Source: Marinobacter guineae
Lineage (GTDB): Bacteria > Pseudomonadota > Gammaproteobacteria > Pseudomonadales > Oleiphilaceae
Reading direction: 5' to 3'
NCBI RefSeq assembly: GCF_002744735.1
Contig: NZ_KZ319340.1
Coordinates: 372,001-436,000, forward strand
DNA: 64,000 nt
Shown: piece after piece, positions 8,714 to 18,070 of the stretch
Position numbering within the stretch: position 1 is the stretch's first letter
How the letters are laid out: every line of letters starts with the position of its first letter
Notes under the pieces: model-generated
Told to the model about the DNA's origin: nothing
Database searches by the model: none
Seen by the model: the letters and a program-made list of their open reading frames with translations, nothing else
Program-made: the position numbers and the translations under genes

Positions 8714-9922
8714 GTGGACATCACGAGTGCAGTAAACACCCTGACCGAAAGCGCCAACACACTGTTTATCCTGATCGGTGCCATTATGGTGCTGGCCATG
8801 CACGCGGGCTTTGCCTTCCTGGAAGTGGGGACTGTTCGCCACAAGAACCAGGTGAATGCACTGGTCAAGATCATGACCGACTTCGGCGTCTCAGCCGTGG
8901 CTTACTTTTTTATCGGCTATTACATCGCCTACGGCAGTCATTTCATGAATAGTGCCGCCGACCTCACTGCTGCCAATGGCTATGATCTGGTGAAATTTTT
9001 CTTCCTGATGACCTTTGCCGCGGCAATTCCCGCCATCGTTTCCGGCGGCATTGCCGAGCGGGCAAAGTTCTACCCTTTGCTGATTGCCTCCGGCCTGATC
9101 GTGGCTTTCGTATACCCCTTCTTCGAAGGTCTGATCTGGAACGGCAATTACGGTTTCCAGGGCTGGCTTGAGAGCCAGTTTGGTGCATCCTTCCACGACT
9201 TCGCCGGCTCCGTTGTGGTGCATGCCGTCGGTGGCTGGATCGCACTGGCGGCCGTGCTGGTACTTGGCGCCCGCAAAGGTCGGTATCGCAACGGCAAAGT
9301 GGTGGCGTTCGCCCCTTCCAACATCCCGTTTCTCGCGCTCGGCGCCTGGATTCTCACCGTCGGCTGGTTCGGTTTTAACGTGATGTCTGCCCAGACCCTG
9401 GATGGCATCAGCGGCCTGGTGGCGGTCAACAGCCTGATGGCCATGGTGGGCGGCATTCTGGTGTCAATGCTGCTGGGCCGGAAAGATCCGGGCTTTATTC
9501 ACAACGGTCCGCTGGCCGGGCTGGTCGCAGTGTGTGCCGGTTCAGACCTGATGCACCCGGTCGGTGCACTGGTTACCGGAGCGGTGGCCGGCGCGATCTT
9601 TGTCTACCTGTTTGAGTGGGCCCAGGCGAAGATCGAGCGTCTGGACGATGTGCTGGGTGTCTGGCCCCTCCACGGGGTTTGTGGTTTCTGGGGGGCTATC
9701 GCCTGCGGCATCTTCGGTCAACAGTCTCTGGGTGGCCTGGGCGGCGTCAGCCTGATGTCCCAGATCATCGGCTCCGTGGCCGGCGTAATTGTCGCTTTTG
9801 CAGGCGGATTGATCGTCTATAGTGTTATTAATGCGATCTCCGGTCTGCGTCTGACCGAAGAAGAAGAGTTCAATGGTGCGGATCTGAGCATTCACCGGAT
9901 TGGTGCAACGGCGGACGAATAA
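8714..9922 (+). CDS. amt: Ammonium transporter (Amt family)
   Basis: This inner-membrane channel of about 402 residues has 11 predicted TM helices. Both conserved pore histidines are visible: the first in 'VVVHAVGGWIALAAV', the second in 'PLHGVCGFWGAIACG'. The Amt signature 'DFAGSVVVHAVGG' is also present. It conducts ammonium/ammonia under nitrogen limitation. The start is taken as GTG 8714 because GGAG lies 9 nt upstream (8701-8704) and the family N-terminus begins here; the in-frame extension back to 8594 is not like an Amt. No glnK is adjacent. A candidate sigma54 promoter and NtrC site lie upstream. Confidence 0.92.
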   Translation: MDITSAVNTLTESANTLFILIGAIMVLAMHAGFAFLEVGTVRHKNQVNALVKIMTDFGVSAVAYFFIGYYIAYGSHFMNSAADLTAANGYDLVKFFFLMTFAAAIPAIVSGGIAERAKFYPLLIASGLIVAFVYPFFEGLIWNGNYGFQGWLESQFGASFHDFAGSVVVHAVGGWIALAAVLVLGARKGRYRNGKVVAFAPSNIPFLALGAWILTVGWFGFNVMSAQTLDGISGLVAVNSLMAMVGGILVSMLLGRKDPGFIHNGPLAGLVAVCAGSDLMHPVGALVTGAVAGAIFVYLFEWAQAKIERLDDVLGVWPLHGVCGFWGAIACGIFGQQSLGGLGGVSLMSQIIGSVAGVIVAFAGGLIVYSVINAISGLRLTEEEEFNGADLSIHRIGATADE

Positions 9923-10015
9923 GTCGGATAAACAGGGTGATGGCCCGTCTCTTGCAGCTGATTTTGTCATCACGCGCTGTTGTGAACGGCGCGATTCAGG
10001 GAGATGTGCCGAATC

Positions 10016-11449
10016 ATGCTGATCCAGACGCCGGCCGAAGGCCTGTACGATGAATTGTTCGATAAAGACAACCGGGTGCGTCCCCAATGCCGGATGCTCG
10101 AAAACTGGCTCCTCAACTCCAATGAGGAGCTGATTGCCGAAAAGCGCCGGGAAGCCGATGTGCTGTTCCAGCGGCTCGGCATCACCTTCAACGTGTATGG
10201 TGAGGATAAGGGGGCGGACCGCCTGATCCCCTTCGACCTGATCCCGCGAGTCATCTCCGCCAGCGACTGGCATACACTGCAAACCGGTTTGCGGCAGCGG
10301 GTCCAGGCCCTGAACCGCTTCCTCCATGACATCTATCACGACTACGACATCGTCAAGGCCGGCGTGATCAGTGCCGAGCAGGTGTTTGCCAACCCCCAGT
10401 ACCAGCCGGGGATGCAGAACCTTAAGCTGCCCCGCAACCTGTATTGCCATATCGCCGGCATCGACCTGATCCGCCACAGCGATGGCGATTTCTATGTGCT
10501 TGAGGACAACCTCCGCTGCCCCAGCGGTGTGTCCTACATGCTGGAAAACCGCCGGATGATGATGCGGCTGTTCCCGGAACTGTTTACCCACTCCGCCGTG
10601 GCGCCGGTAGAACACTACCCCAACCTGCTGGGGGAAACCCTACGGGCGGCGTCACTCAAGCCCGACCCGACGGTGGTTGTGCTCACACCGGGCCGGTTCA
10701 ACAGCGCCTACTTCGAGCATGCGTTCCTGGCCCGGCAAATGGGCGTGGAACTGGTGGAAGGGGCCGATCTGTTCGTGGCCCAGAACAGGGTTTACATGAA
10801 AACCACGGTGGGCCCGCAACAGGTGGATGTGATCTACCGGCGGCTGGACGACGACTTCCTGGACCCTCTGGCTGGCAATCCGGACTCCATGCTCGGCGTC
10901 GCCGGCCTCTACGCCGCCTACCGCACCGGCAACGTGGTTCTGACCAACGCCATGGGGACAGGGGTTGCCGATGACAAGTCCATCTACCCCTATGTGCCGG
11001 ACATGATCCGGTTCTACCTGGACGAAGAACCCATCCTGAAAAATGTCCCGACCTGGCAATGCCGCAAACCGACAGACCTTCAGTATGTGCTGGATCACCT
11101 GCCAGAGCTGGTGGTGAAAGAAGCCCAGGGTGCCGGTGGCTACGGCATGCTGATTGGCCCGAAGGCGAGCAAACAGGAACTGGCCACCTTCCGCAGCCTG
11201 CTCAAGGCACGACCCCAGGACTACATCGCGCAGCCGACACTGAGCCTTTCCACCTGTCCGACCTTTGTGGATGAGGGCGTTGCACCGAGACACCTGGATC
11301 TGCGCCCGTTCGTATTATCCGGAAAGAAAATCCAGATGGTGCCGGGCGGCCTGACGCGGGTGGCGCTGGAAGAAGGGTCGCTGGTAGTAAACTCGTCCCA
11401 GGGTGGTGGCACCAAAGACACCTGGGTACTGGAGGACGACCGATGCTGA
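10016..11449 (+). CDS. Circularly permuted ATP-grasp protein (Anbu cluster)
   Basis: This soluble protein of about 477 residues belongs to the circularly permuted type-2 ATP-grasp family (DUF404/DUF407). Recognisable blocks are 'FDLIPRVISASDWHTL', 'DLIRHSDGDFYVLEDNLRCPSG', 'DVIYRRLDDDFLDPL' and the ATP-binding 'LVVKEAQGAGGYGMLIG'. Such proteins are predicted to make peptide or amide bonds. It is the first gene of a cluster with alpha-E, transglutaminase and Anbu genes. AGGGAG at 9998-10003 fits ATG 10016 best; ATG 10004 would have no spacing. The stop overlaps the next start (ATGCTGA). Confidence 0.88.
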   Translation: MLIQTPAEGLYDELFDKDNRVRPQCRMLENWLLNSNEELIAEKRREADVLFQRLGITFNVYGEDKGADRLIPFDLIPRVISASDWHTLQTGLRQRVQALNRFLHDIYHDYDIVKAGVISAEQVFANPQYQPGMQNLKLPRNLYCHIAGIDLIRHSDGDFYVLEDNLRCPSGVSYMLENRRMMMRLFPELFTHSAVAPVEHYPNLLGETLRAASLKPDPTVVVLTPGRFNSAYFEHAFLARQMGVELVEGADLFVAQNRVYMKTTVGPQQVDVIYRRLDDDFLDPLAGNPDSMLGVAGLYAAYRTGNVVLTNAMGTGVADDKSIYPYVPDMIRFYLDEEPILKNVPTWQCRKPTDLQYVLDHLPELVVKEAQGAGGYGMLIGPKASKQELATFRSLLKARPQDYIAQPTLSLSTCPTFVDEGVAPRHLDLRPFVLSGKKIQMVPGGLTRVALEEGSLVVNSSQGGGTKDTWVLEDDRC

Positions 11450-12381
11450 GCCGTGCCGCCTCAAGCCTGTTCTGGATGGCCCGTTACCTGGAGCGGGCGG
11501 AAAGCCAGGCCCGACTCCTTGATGTCAGCCTGACAATGGCCCTGATTGATGTGCCGGAAGACCGCACGGAACAGTTGTCGGTGCCCTTGCTGGTATCCGG
11601 AACCCGCGAGATCTTCCTCGACTCCTATACCGGGATCACACCCCAGAACCTGATCGACTTCCTGCTGCTCGACGAGCGGCACCCGGCCAGCGTGTTCAAC
11701 ATTATCCGAAATGCCCGCGACAACGCCCTGCACGTCCGCGGCAACCTGTCTTCGGACGTCTGGGAGAGTATCAACCAGGCCTGGCTGGAAATGCAGGAAC
11801 TTCAACGCAAGGGCGTGACAGTGTCCAACGCCAGTTCGGTATTTGACTGGATCCGGGAACGCTCCCACATGTTCCGGGGCGCGGCCTACGGCACCCTGCT
11901 TAGAGATGATGCCTTTCACTTCCTGCGGCTGGGAACCTTTATTGAACGGGCCGAAACCACAGCACGCGTCCTCGATATCCGTCATGTTATGGCCATGAAA
12001 GCCATGGAAGATCACGCCACCCAGGCATTTTTCGAGTGGACAGCCGTGCTGCATTCCCTGGCCGCCTTTGAGGCCTACCAGAACACCTACGGCCATAACC
12101 TTGATGCCATGAGCGTTGCCGAACTGCTGATCCTGGCGCCGGACGTTCCCCGCTCACTGCATGGCTGCCTGCGGGAAATTGCCAGCTTGCTGGAACAGGT
12201 GGAAAGTGGCGATGCGCGGGGGTCGCGGCGCCTGGCCTCAAGCCTTTATGCCAATATCCGGCACGGCGACCGGGACTACATTGCCGAACGTGGCCTTCAC
12301 AATTATCTGGTGGATTTCCTGGACCGTATCCAGCTCATTGGCGGCCAGATCCAGAAAGACTACATGGGGTGGCAGGGATGA
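11443..12381 (+). CDS. Alpha-E domain protein (DUF403, Anbu cluster)
   Basis: This 312-residue, almost wholly helical protein has the alpha-E start 'MLSRAASSLFWMARYLERAE' and a later 'LRLGTFIERAETTARVLDIR' repeat-like segment. The family is of unknown biochemical role and nearly always occurs beside a permuted ATP-grasp gene and a transglutaminase gene. It overlaps the ATP-grasp gene by 7 nt and the next gene by an ATGA, so translation of the three is coupled. Confidence 0.9.
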   Translation: MLSRAASSLFWMARYLERAESQARLLDVSLTMALIDVPEDRTEQLSVPLLVSGTREIFLDSYTGITPQNLIDFLLLDERHPASVFNIIRNARDNALHVRGNLSSDVWESINQAWLEMQELQRKGVTVSNASSVFDWIRERSHMFRGAAYGTLLRDDAFHFLRLGTFIERAETTARVLDIRHVMAMKAMEDHATQAFFEWTAVLHSLAAFEAYQNTYGHNLDAMSVAELLILAPDVPRSLHGCLREIASLLEQVESGDARGSRRLASSLYANIRHGDRDYIAERGLHNYLVDFLDRIQLIGGQIQKDYMGWQG

Positions 12382-13163
12382 GACTTCATATCCGGCATGA
12401 AACACGGTACACCTACGAAACACCGGTGAGTGACAGCATCCAGTATATCCGGCTGACGCCCCGCAACACGCCTCAGCAACGTATCCATGACTGGCACCTG
12501 CAGGCGCCGGGTGAAGCCAGCCAGATGGTGGACGGCTTCGGCAACCCGGTCACGGTGATGTCCCTCGACAAGGCAGTCAACGAGATTGTTCTGACCGCCG
12601 AAGGTATTGTCGACCTCACCGGAAAACCACTGACCCGGGACGATTCCCCGTTCCCGCCGGAGGTCTTCCTGCGCCAGACCCCGCTCACCGAAGCGGACGA
12701 AGCCCTGAAGGCCCTGGCCGTTCAGTACCCTTCCAATAAAAGGGGCCTGATCCGGCTGATGAAACACCTGCGGGAGCATGTGGCGTTCATGCCCGGGGCC
12801 ACCACCGTAACCCATACTGCCAGCGAGGCGTTCAAACTGAAAGCCGGCGTGTGCCAGGATCACACCCACATGTTCCTTGCCTGCTGTCGGCACATCGGCG
12901 TGCCCGCCCGCTATGTGAGTGGCTACATACACTCGTCGAACGACGCCCACGTGGCCACCCATGCCTGGGCCGAAGCCTGGATCGGCCGCAACTGGCAAAC
13001 CTTTGATGTGGTTAACACCCTGAACGTGGCCGAGAGCCACATAAAACTGGCGGTGGGACTGGATTACCGGGATGCCGCACCAGTGCGTGGCGTTCGGGCC
13101 GGCGGGGGTATGGAGCAGATGGAAACCCGGGCCTGGGTAACCAACCCGGCAGGCAACCAGTAA
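12378..13163 (+). CDS. Transglutaminase-like cysteine protease family protein (Anbu cluster)
   Basis: This protein of about 261 residues has an N-terminal bacterial transglutaminase beta domain ('RLHIRHETRYTYETPV') and a C-terminal papain-like transglutaminase core. The catalytic triad is visible: Cys in 'KAGVCQDHTHMFLACC', His in 'ATHAWAEAW' and Asp in 'WQTFDVVN'. It may hydrolyse or exchange the amide bonds made by the ATP-grasp partner. ATG 12378 forms an ATGA overlap with the alpha-E stop. It is 95 bp from the Anbu gene. Confidence 0.9.
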   Translation: MRLHIRHETRYTYETPVSDSIQYIRLTPRNTPQQRIHDWHLQAPGEASQMVDGFGNPVTVMSLDKAVNEIVLTAEGIVDLTGKPLTRDDSPFPPEVFLRQTPLTEADEALKALAVQYPSNKRGLIRLMKHLREHVAFMPGATTVTHTASEAFKLKAGVCQDHTHMFLACCRHIGVPARYVSGYIHSSNDAHVATHAWAEAWIGRNWQTFDVVNTLNVAESHIKLAVGLDYRDAAPVRGVRAGGGMEQMETRAWVTNPAGNQ

Positions 13164-13258
13164 CAAAAAGCCCGCAAACACCACAATAAAGCGCTCACAC
13201 TTAACCCGAGGAGTTGATTAGACTACGCGCAAGATAGCAAGCCTTGCAGGAGGGCTTC

Positions 13259-13990
13259 ATGACCTATTGCGTCGCGATGCGGCTGGCCGATGGCCTGGTG
13301 TTCGCATCAGACTCCCGGACCAACGCCGGCTTTGACCAGATCTCCACCTTTCGCAAGATGCACGTGTTTGAGAAACCGGGCGAGCGCGAACTGGTCCTGC
13401 TCTCTGCCGGCAATCTGGCCACCAGCCAGAGTGTGATCAGCCTCCTGGAGCGCCGGACCGGAACCGATGTGCACAATGTTTTGAGTACCGGCTCCATGTT
13501 CGAGACGGCGGAAATCGTTGGCCAGACCATGCGGGAAGTGATCCGCCGCGACAATCCGGACGGCAAGCTCGGCCATGTGGATTTCAGCTGCTCGCTGATT
13601 CTCGGGGGGCAGATTCGCGGTGAGGATCCGAGACTTTTCAACATCTACCCGGAAGGCAACTTCATTGAGGCCACGGAGGAGACACCCTTCTTCCAGATTG
13701 GCGAATCCAAGTACGGCAAACCGATTCTGGACCGGGTCATCAGCTACAGGACACCCCTGAACCGCGCCTATCAGTGCGCCCTGATCTCATTCGATTCCAC
13801 CATGAAGAGCAACCTCTCGGTCGGCATGCCCATTGATGTCGCCATCTACCAGCGGGATGCCCTCAAGCCCTGCTTTACCGAGCGGGTCGAGGAAAACAGC
13901 AACTACTTCCATGAACTCCGGCAGCAATGGCACGAAGGCATTCAGGTGCTGTTCAATCAGCTGGAACCGCCGGTTCTTGGCACCCGTTAA
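13259..13990 (+). CDS. Anbu proteasome-type protease
   Basis: This 243-residue protein is a member of Anbu, the ancestral beta-subunit branch of proteasome and HslV peptidases. After removal of Met the N-terminus is Thr (MTYCV), as needed for an Ntn-hydrolase nucleophile. Asp18 ('FASDSRTNAG') and Lys33 ('STFRKM') fill the other conserved active-site positions (1-based with Met). AGGAGG lies just upstream of ATG 13259, which fixes the start; the in-frame TTG at 13244 would bury the Thr. The neighbouring ATP-grasp, alpha-E and transglutaminase genes are the usual Anbu partners. It converges on the next gene with only 12 bp between stops. Confidence 0.92.
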   Translation: MTYCVAMRLADGLVFASDSRTNAGFDQISTFRKMHVFEKPGERELVLLSAGNLATSQSVISLLERRTGTDVHNVLSTGSMFETAEIVGQTMREVIRRDNPDGKLGHVDFSCSLILGGQIRGEDPRLFNIYPEGNFIEATEETPFFQIGESKYGKPILDRVISYRTPLNRAYQCALISFDSTMKSNLSVGMPIDVAIYQRDALKPCFTERVEENSNYFHELRQQWHEGIQVLFNQLEPPVLGTR

Positions 13991-14002
13991 TTGCCATAGT
14001 TC

Positions 14003-15082
14003 TTAATTGCCATAACCCGTGAGTTCCATATAGCCCACACCAGAGTGACTGCCAGAGACAGCAACGGGGCTTTCCCAATATGGGTAAAGCCCGGTGTTCC
14101 GGTAGTCCCCTGCAGGGGCAGACACCTTGAGGCTGACCCCGTAATCCGGCACTTCCAACTGCCACTGGCGAGGGTAGCTATCCGGCCCGGAAATGGGCGT
14201 CATCCGGAGCTGACCGGGTGTGAGCGCCACCGGTTCTCCCCGCGCGGGAATCCAGGTGCCGGACCGAAAAGCGCCACCCTCCTCCCTCAGTTGAAAGGCC
14301 ATCAGCTTATCACCCGACTCCAGATGCAGGGCAAACCAGTCCCAGCCCTGTTGTCCGGTCTTCAGAAACTGGCTGCTCCATTCCCGGTCAAACCAGCCTT
14401 TTCCGGAAACGGCCAGAGTCCGGTCGCCGAGGGTAACCGTGCCCTCAATCTGAATATCCACCAGACTGAAGTACATGGAGCCTTCGCCACTGGCGGATTT
14501 GGCACTGAAGCCCTGATCACCGTGGGCCACCGGCTCGCCGTTGATCTGAAGGGAAAGATCGTAGGACCAGTTGTCCGCCGACACCTGCAAACGCCACGTC
14601 CCGTTTCCCGACAACTCGCTGAGTTGCCAGTCATCCAGCCAGACAGCCGGGGGCTCTGCGTTGGCACCGGCATGGCCAACATCACCCCGGGCCAGCTTTT
14701 CGGCAAAGTAGTGCTGGCCATTAAAGCTGACCGCGGCGTGGGCCATCCAGGCCGCCTCCAGAGGCCAGCCTCCGGAATCGGGCGGTACAGCATCTGCCAG
14801 TCTTGGTTTGATGGCCTGCCGAAACTGGGTCCATTGCAGGCCCAGGGGGTCACCTTCGGCGGTTTCCAGATTGGCGGTCAGATACCACCACTCGATCCGG
14901 TGCTGGGGATGAGGGCCAAAATCCGCCGGGAAACTCAGCCGGTCACCCGGGCCGGGCTGCAGGAATGGCACCTCCGCTTCCGGGTCCGCAACGCCGGCCA
15001 GGCCTGCAAAGCCCGCCGGTTCCTGTTGCTCCGGACAGCCAGCCAGAACAGGCAGGAGCACCAGCCAGAACAACCTCTTCAT
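14003..15082 (-). CDS. CrtC/AttH-like lipocalin-fold lipoprotein
   Basis: This 359-residue protein has a lipoprotein signal (lipobox LAGC, Cys at residue 15). The body matches the lipocalin-like family of carotenoid 1,2-hydratase and AttH: 'HRIEWWYLTANLE', 'AAVSFNGQHYFAEKLARG' and 'GKGWFDREWSSQFLKTGQQGWDWFALHLESG'. In Agrobacterium and many marine bacteria this family is encoded with a FtsX-type ABC transporter (AttEFGH), as here: it overlaps the permease stop by 4 nt. It probably sits on the periplasmic face of a membrane and binds or modifies a lipid-like compound. Hydratase activity is not assured. Confidence 0.82.
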   Translation of the reverse strand: MKRLFWLVLLPVLAGCPEQQEPAGFAGLAGVADPEAEVPFLQPGPGDRLSFPADFGPHPQHRIEWWYLTANLETAEGDPLGLQWTQFRQAIKPRLADAVPPDSGGWPLEAAWMAHAAVSFNGQHYFAEKLARGDVGHAGANAEPPAVWLDDWQLSELSGNGTWRLQVSADNWSYDLSLQINGEPVAHGDQGFSAKSASGEGSMYFSLVDIQIEGTVTLGDRTLAVSGKGWFDREWSSQFLKTGQQGWDWFALHLESGDKLMAFQLREEGGAFRSGTWIPARGEPVALTPGQLRMTPISGPDSYPRQWQLEVPDYGVSLKVSAPAGDYRNTGLYPYWESPVAVSGSHSGVGYMELTGYGN

Positions 15083-17364
15083 CGCTCACCTCCGGACAGG
15101 GCACTGGCACTCTCCGGTGCCGAGGCCGGGCTGTTCAGCTGCCGGCGCATCAGCACGGCAATGCTGAGCCCCACCAGTACACTAAGCACGCCAAGCTCAA
15201 GCCAGAACCGGGGATAGACCGCCATCGGCAGGGACCAGCCGAAGGCCAGGGGGTTGATGCGGTGCACCAGAATCCAGGTCAGCCAGACTCCCAGGGGCAA
15301 CGCGAGCAGTGCAATAGCACTGGTCAGGGACAGCGACAGCCGGGTGAGCTGGGTGGCGGCCTGCCGGCGCGGCAGTCCCCAGACCACCAGCAGCCGGAAG
15401 TACCAGGCGCGGGTGGAGAAAAACACCCAGCCCATCAGCAGCAAGGCAATGGCCGCCAGTATCAGGGTCAGAACCGTCATGGCCCGGGTCAGCAGGAAGG
15501 TCTGATCAAAAATCGCAGAGGCAAGGGATTCGATCGCCCGGTTGTCCCGCACTGTCAGCTGCTCCACATCCCAGATCTGTTTCAGACCACTGGTGACGGT
15601 CTCCATCGACAGCGTTCCCGGCGATATGGACAGGCTCTGGAAACCGGTCTCGAAATCCGTTGGGAGCGCCGACGCAGGGATCAGAATCTCGCCGGCGGGC
15701 CGGCCATAATCCGGATAAACCGCCAGTACCGGGAAATCGATAGCCTTATGCCCAAGCTTCAGGGAAAGCGTATCGCCAACCGTCACTCCCTGCCGGCGTG
15801 CCAGCTGTTCATTGACCATCAGGCCCTGCCCTTCTGCCAGGCTCTGCCAGGGAGCACCCACCGATTCAAATAATTGCCAGCCGGTCACCAGCGGGCCGAT
15901 GGGACCCAGCGCAAATACATCCACCACCGGACCCGATTCACCGACAGAATTCATCAGCGTGGCCTGACCCCGGATCACCCGATGCCACAGCCCGGCTGCG
16001 AGTTCTTGCTGTCCCGACAGCCAGTCCACAGCCAGGCTGGCATCTGCTCCTTCAGGGACTTCAATGTAATAGTCTGCCTCCAGCCGCTGGACCAGCCACT
16101 GGTCAAAGGTGCTTTCGAAGGTCGTGACCAGAGCCTGAACCGCCAGCACCATGGCCATGGCAAACTGCAGTGCCACCAGGGGCAAAGCCAGACGCCGGGC
16201 CAGTACGGATAATTCCCGGTGGCGCCAACGAGAGAGCGGATCCTCCTCACCGCCGGCGCGCCAGTCCGCCAACCTGGCGATCAAAAACGGCGCCAGAATG
16301 CCGGCCGCGACAAACACCATGGCCACAGCCACGAACAGCCACGCCAGGGCAGAGGCCCAGACCGACAGGGCAATACCTGCGAGCAAAACCAGGGCCGGTA
16401 GCAGGCTCTGCCCGCGGCCGGCCACAGATAACCGCCGGGCCAATGGCCGGAGCACGTCCGCCAGGCAGGCCACAAGAACGACCGCCAGCATGGTGGCAAC
16501 CGGCACCAGCCAGCCGCCATCCTGCCCCGCGTACAAGGGTGTATCAAAAAGTCCCTCCAGGGCCCGCCCAAACCCGCTGCCGAGGCCTGTCGCTAACCAG
16601 CGGCCAAGCCAGACGCCGGGGACAATACACACCAACGCCAGCACCATGATCTCAAGCAGCAAAAGCCGGTTGATTTGGCGCCCGGGAACTCCGAACCGAT
16701 GCAGCAGGGCAAAGCTGTCACGGCGCTGGGCCAGGCCCAGCAGGTAGACACTGCGCAGCAGCAAGGCCGAAATCAGCAGCACCAGCATGCCCAACGCGTC
16801 CAGATTCAGCAGGAAGCTTTCCCCCAGCTCTCCGGTGTCGGGCCCGACGGTGAAAGGAGCGATCCGGTAACCCGACGGCAGGGCTGAACCACTGTCAGGA
16901 CCGGACAGCAGCAACGACAGCACACCCTGCGAGTCTTTCTGTCCTTTCTGCCCTATCGCCAGCCCGGCGGCCTCACTGATATCCACAAAAGGGGCGCCAT
17001 CCAGTTCACCGCGCCAGGGTTCGTTATCCTTTGCGGACCTGTCAAAACAGGCCGCCGCCAGGGGATCAACACCCACTATACGTCCGGCCCCCGGCGATGC
17101 CACTTCCAGCCAGGGCATGACACACAGGCCGGCCCGCCTGAGTGCGACAAAGTCCCGCACGGAAACCGGCTCACCATCGGCCCGTGTCACCTGCTGGCGC
17201 TCGGCCACCGCCGACTCACTCTGATCAAGGCTGGCCCGGGCCTGGCTGGTAAGGTGATGAACACCGGTCCATAGCATGGTCGCCAGCACAATCATGGTGG
17301 CCAACGCCAGCAATTGTAGTGGGTGACGGCGATAGTGGCTGAACAGGGCGGCCAACAGGGTCAT
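15079..17364 (-). CDS. FtsX-type ABC transporter permease
   Basis: This protein of about 761 residues has a TM helix at the N-terminus (about 17-37) and a periplasmic region. It then has a first FtsX core of several TM segments in the middle (about 200-420), a second large periplasmic region, and three TM helices at the C-terminus ('LTLILAAIALLLMGWVFFS' onward). This duplicated layout is that of AttF/AttG- or LolC-like exporters that act on lipids or lipoproteins rather than small solutes. ATG 17364 is chosen because it avoids overlapping the ATPase gene (7-nt gap); an upstream frame extension exists to 17433. It overlaps the lipoprotein gene by 4 nt. Confidence 0.85.
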   Translation of the reverse strand: MTLLAALFSHYRRHPLQLLALATMIVLATMLWTGVHHLTSQARASLDQSESAVAERQQVTRADGEPVSVRDFVALRRAGLCVMPWLEVASPGAGRIVGVDPLAAACFDRSAKDNEPWRGELDGAPFVDISEAAGLAIGQKGQKDSQGVLSLLLSGPDSGSALPSGYRIAPFTVGPDTGELGESFLLNLDALGMLVLLISALLLRSVYLLGLAQRRDSFALLHRFGVPGRQINRLLLLEIMVLALVCIVPGVWLGRWLATGLGSGFGRALEGLFDTPLYAGQDGGWLVPVATMLAVVLVACLADVLRPLARRLSVAGRGQSLLPALVLLAGIALSVWASALAWLFVAVAMVFVAAGILAPFLIARLADWRAGGEEDPLSRWRHRELSVLARRLALPLVALQFAMAMVLAVQALVTTFESTFDQWLVQRLEADYYIEVPEGADASLAVDWLSGQQELAAGLWHRVIRGQATLMNSVGESGPVVDVFALGPIGPLVTGWQLFESVGAPWQSLAEGQGLMVNEQLARRQGVTVGDTLSLKLGHKAIDFPVLAVYPDYGRPAGEILIPASALPTDFETGFQSLSISPGTLSMETVTSGLKQIWDVEQLTVRDNRAIESLASAIFDQTFLLTRAMTVLTLILAAIALLLMGWVFFSTRAWYFRLLVVWGLPRRQAATQLTRLSLSLTSAIALLALPLGVWLTWILVHRINPLAFGWSLPMAVYPRFWLELGVLSVLVGLSIAVLMRRQLNSPASAPESASALSGGER

Positions 17365-17371
17365 GGGGGGC

Positions 17372-18055
17372 TCAGGTTTCAGGCTGGTGCCCGAGATCCA
17401 GGTGGTGATTGCATCGGGTCGCCAGTTCGGCATCGTGGGTTGCGAGAATCAGGCCGCAGCCATGACGGGCCTGAAGATCGAAGAGTTGCCGGGTGACCGC
17501 TTCGGCAGTGTGGCGGTCCAGGCTACCGGTGGGTTCATCCGCCAGGATCAGGGCCGGTTTCATGGCAAACACCATGGCCAGGGCAGCACGCTGACGCTGG
17601 CCGCCGGACACCTGGTCCGGATAGCGGTCGGCGAGCTCGCCAATGCCGAGGCGCTCCATCCAGTCCTCGCACTTGTCGTCAGCCTGCCCGGCGAGCCGGG
17701 CCCGCAAGCGGACATTGTCCAGCAGCGACAGGGCCGGCATCAGGTTGGCTTCCTGGAAGACCACGCCAATCTGCCGCCGCCTCAGCGCTGCCCACCGGGC
17801 CTCTGCCTGTCTGCTCCCGGCAGGTTTGCGGCTGTCAAAAACCTCCTCCAGCACCTGAATTCTGCCTGCATCCGGTTTTTCCAGACCGCACAGAATATTG
17901 AGCAAGGTACTTTTGCCCGAACCCGAGCGGCCAGTCAGCGCCAGTGACTCGCCCCGCCCCAGTTGCAGGGAGAGATCGCTCAGCACCGACACCGACTGAG
18001 TGCCGCTGCGGAACTGTTTATTCAGGCCTCGGACCGCGAGCAAAAGATCCACCAT
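17372..18055 (-). CDS. LolD/MacB-type ABC transporter ATP-binding protein
   Basis: This 227-residue ATPase has Walker A 'GRSGSGKST' (near residue 41), signature 'VSGGQRQRAALA' and Walker B 'ALILADEPTGSLD', which is typical of the LolD/MacB/FtsE group that powers mechanotransmission-type exporters. It pairs with the FtsX-type permease 7 nt downstream. It follows the RND pump gene by only 15 nt, so the ABC and RND systems are very likely on one transcript. Confidence 0.92.
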   Translation of the reverse strand: MVDLLLAVRGLNKQFRSGTQSVSVLSDLSLQLGRGESLALTGRSGSGKSTLLNILCGLEKPDAGRIQVLEEVFDSRKPAGSRQAEARWAALRRRQIGVVFQEANLMPALSLLDNVRLRARLAGQADDKCEDWMERLGIGELADRYPDQVSGGQRQRAALAMVFAMKPALILADEPTGSLDRHTAEAVTRQLFDLQARHGCGLILATHDAELATRCNHHLDLGHQPET

Positions 18056-18070
18056 GATTTCCCGTTCAGG

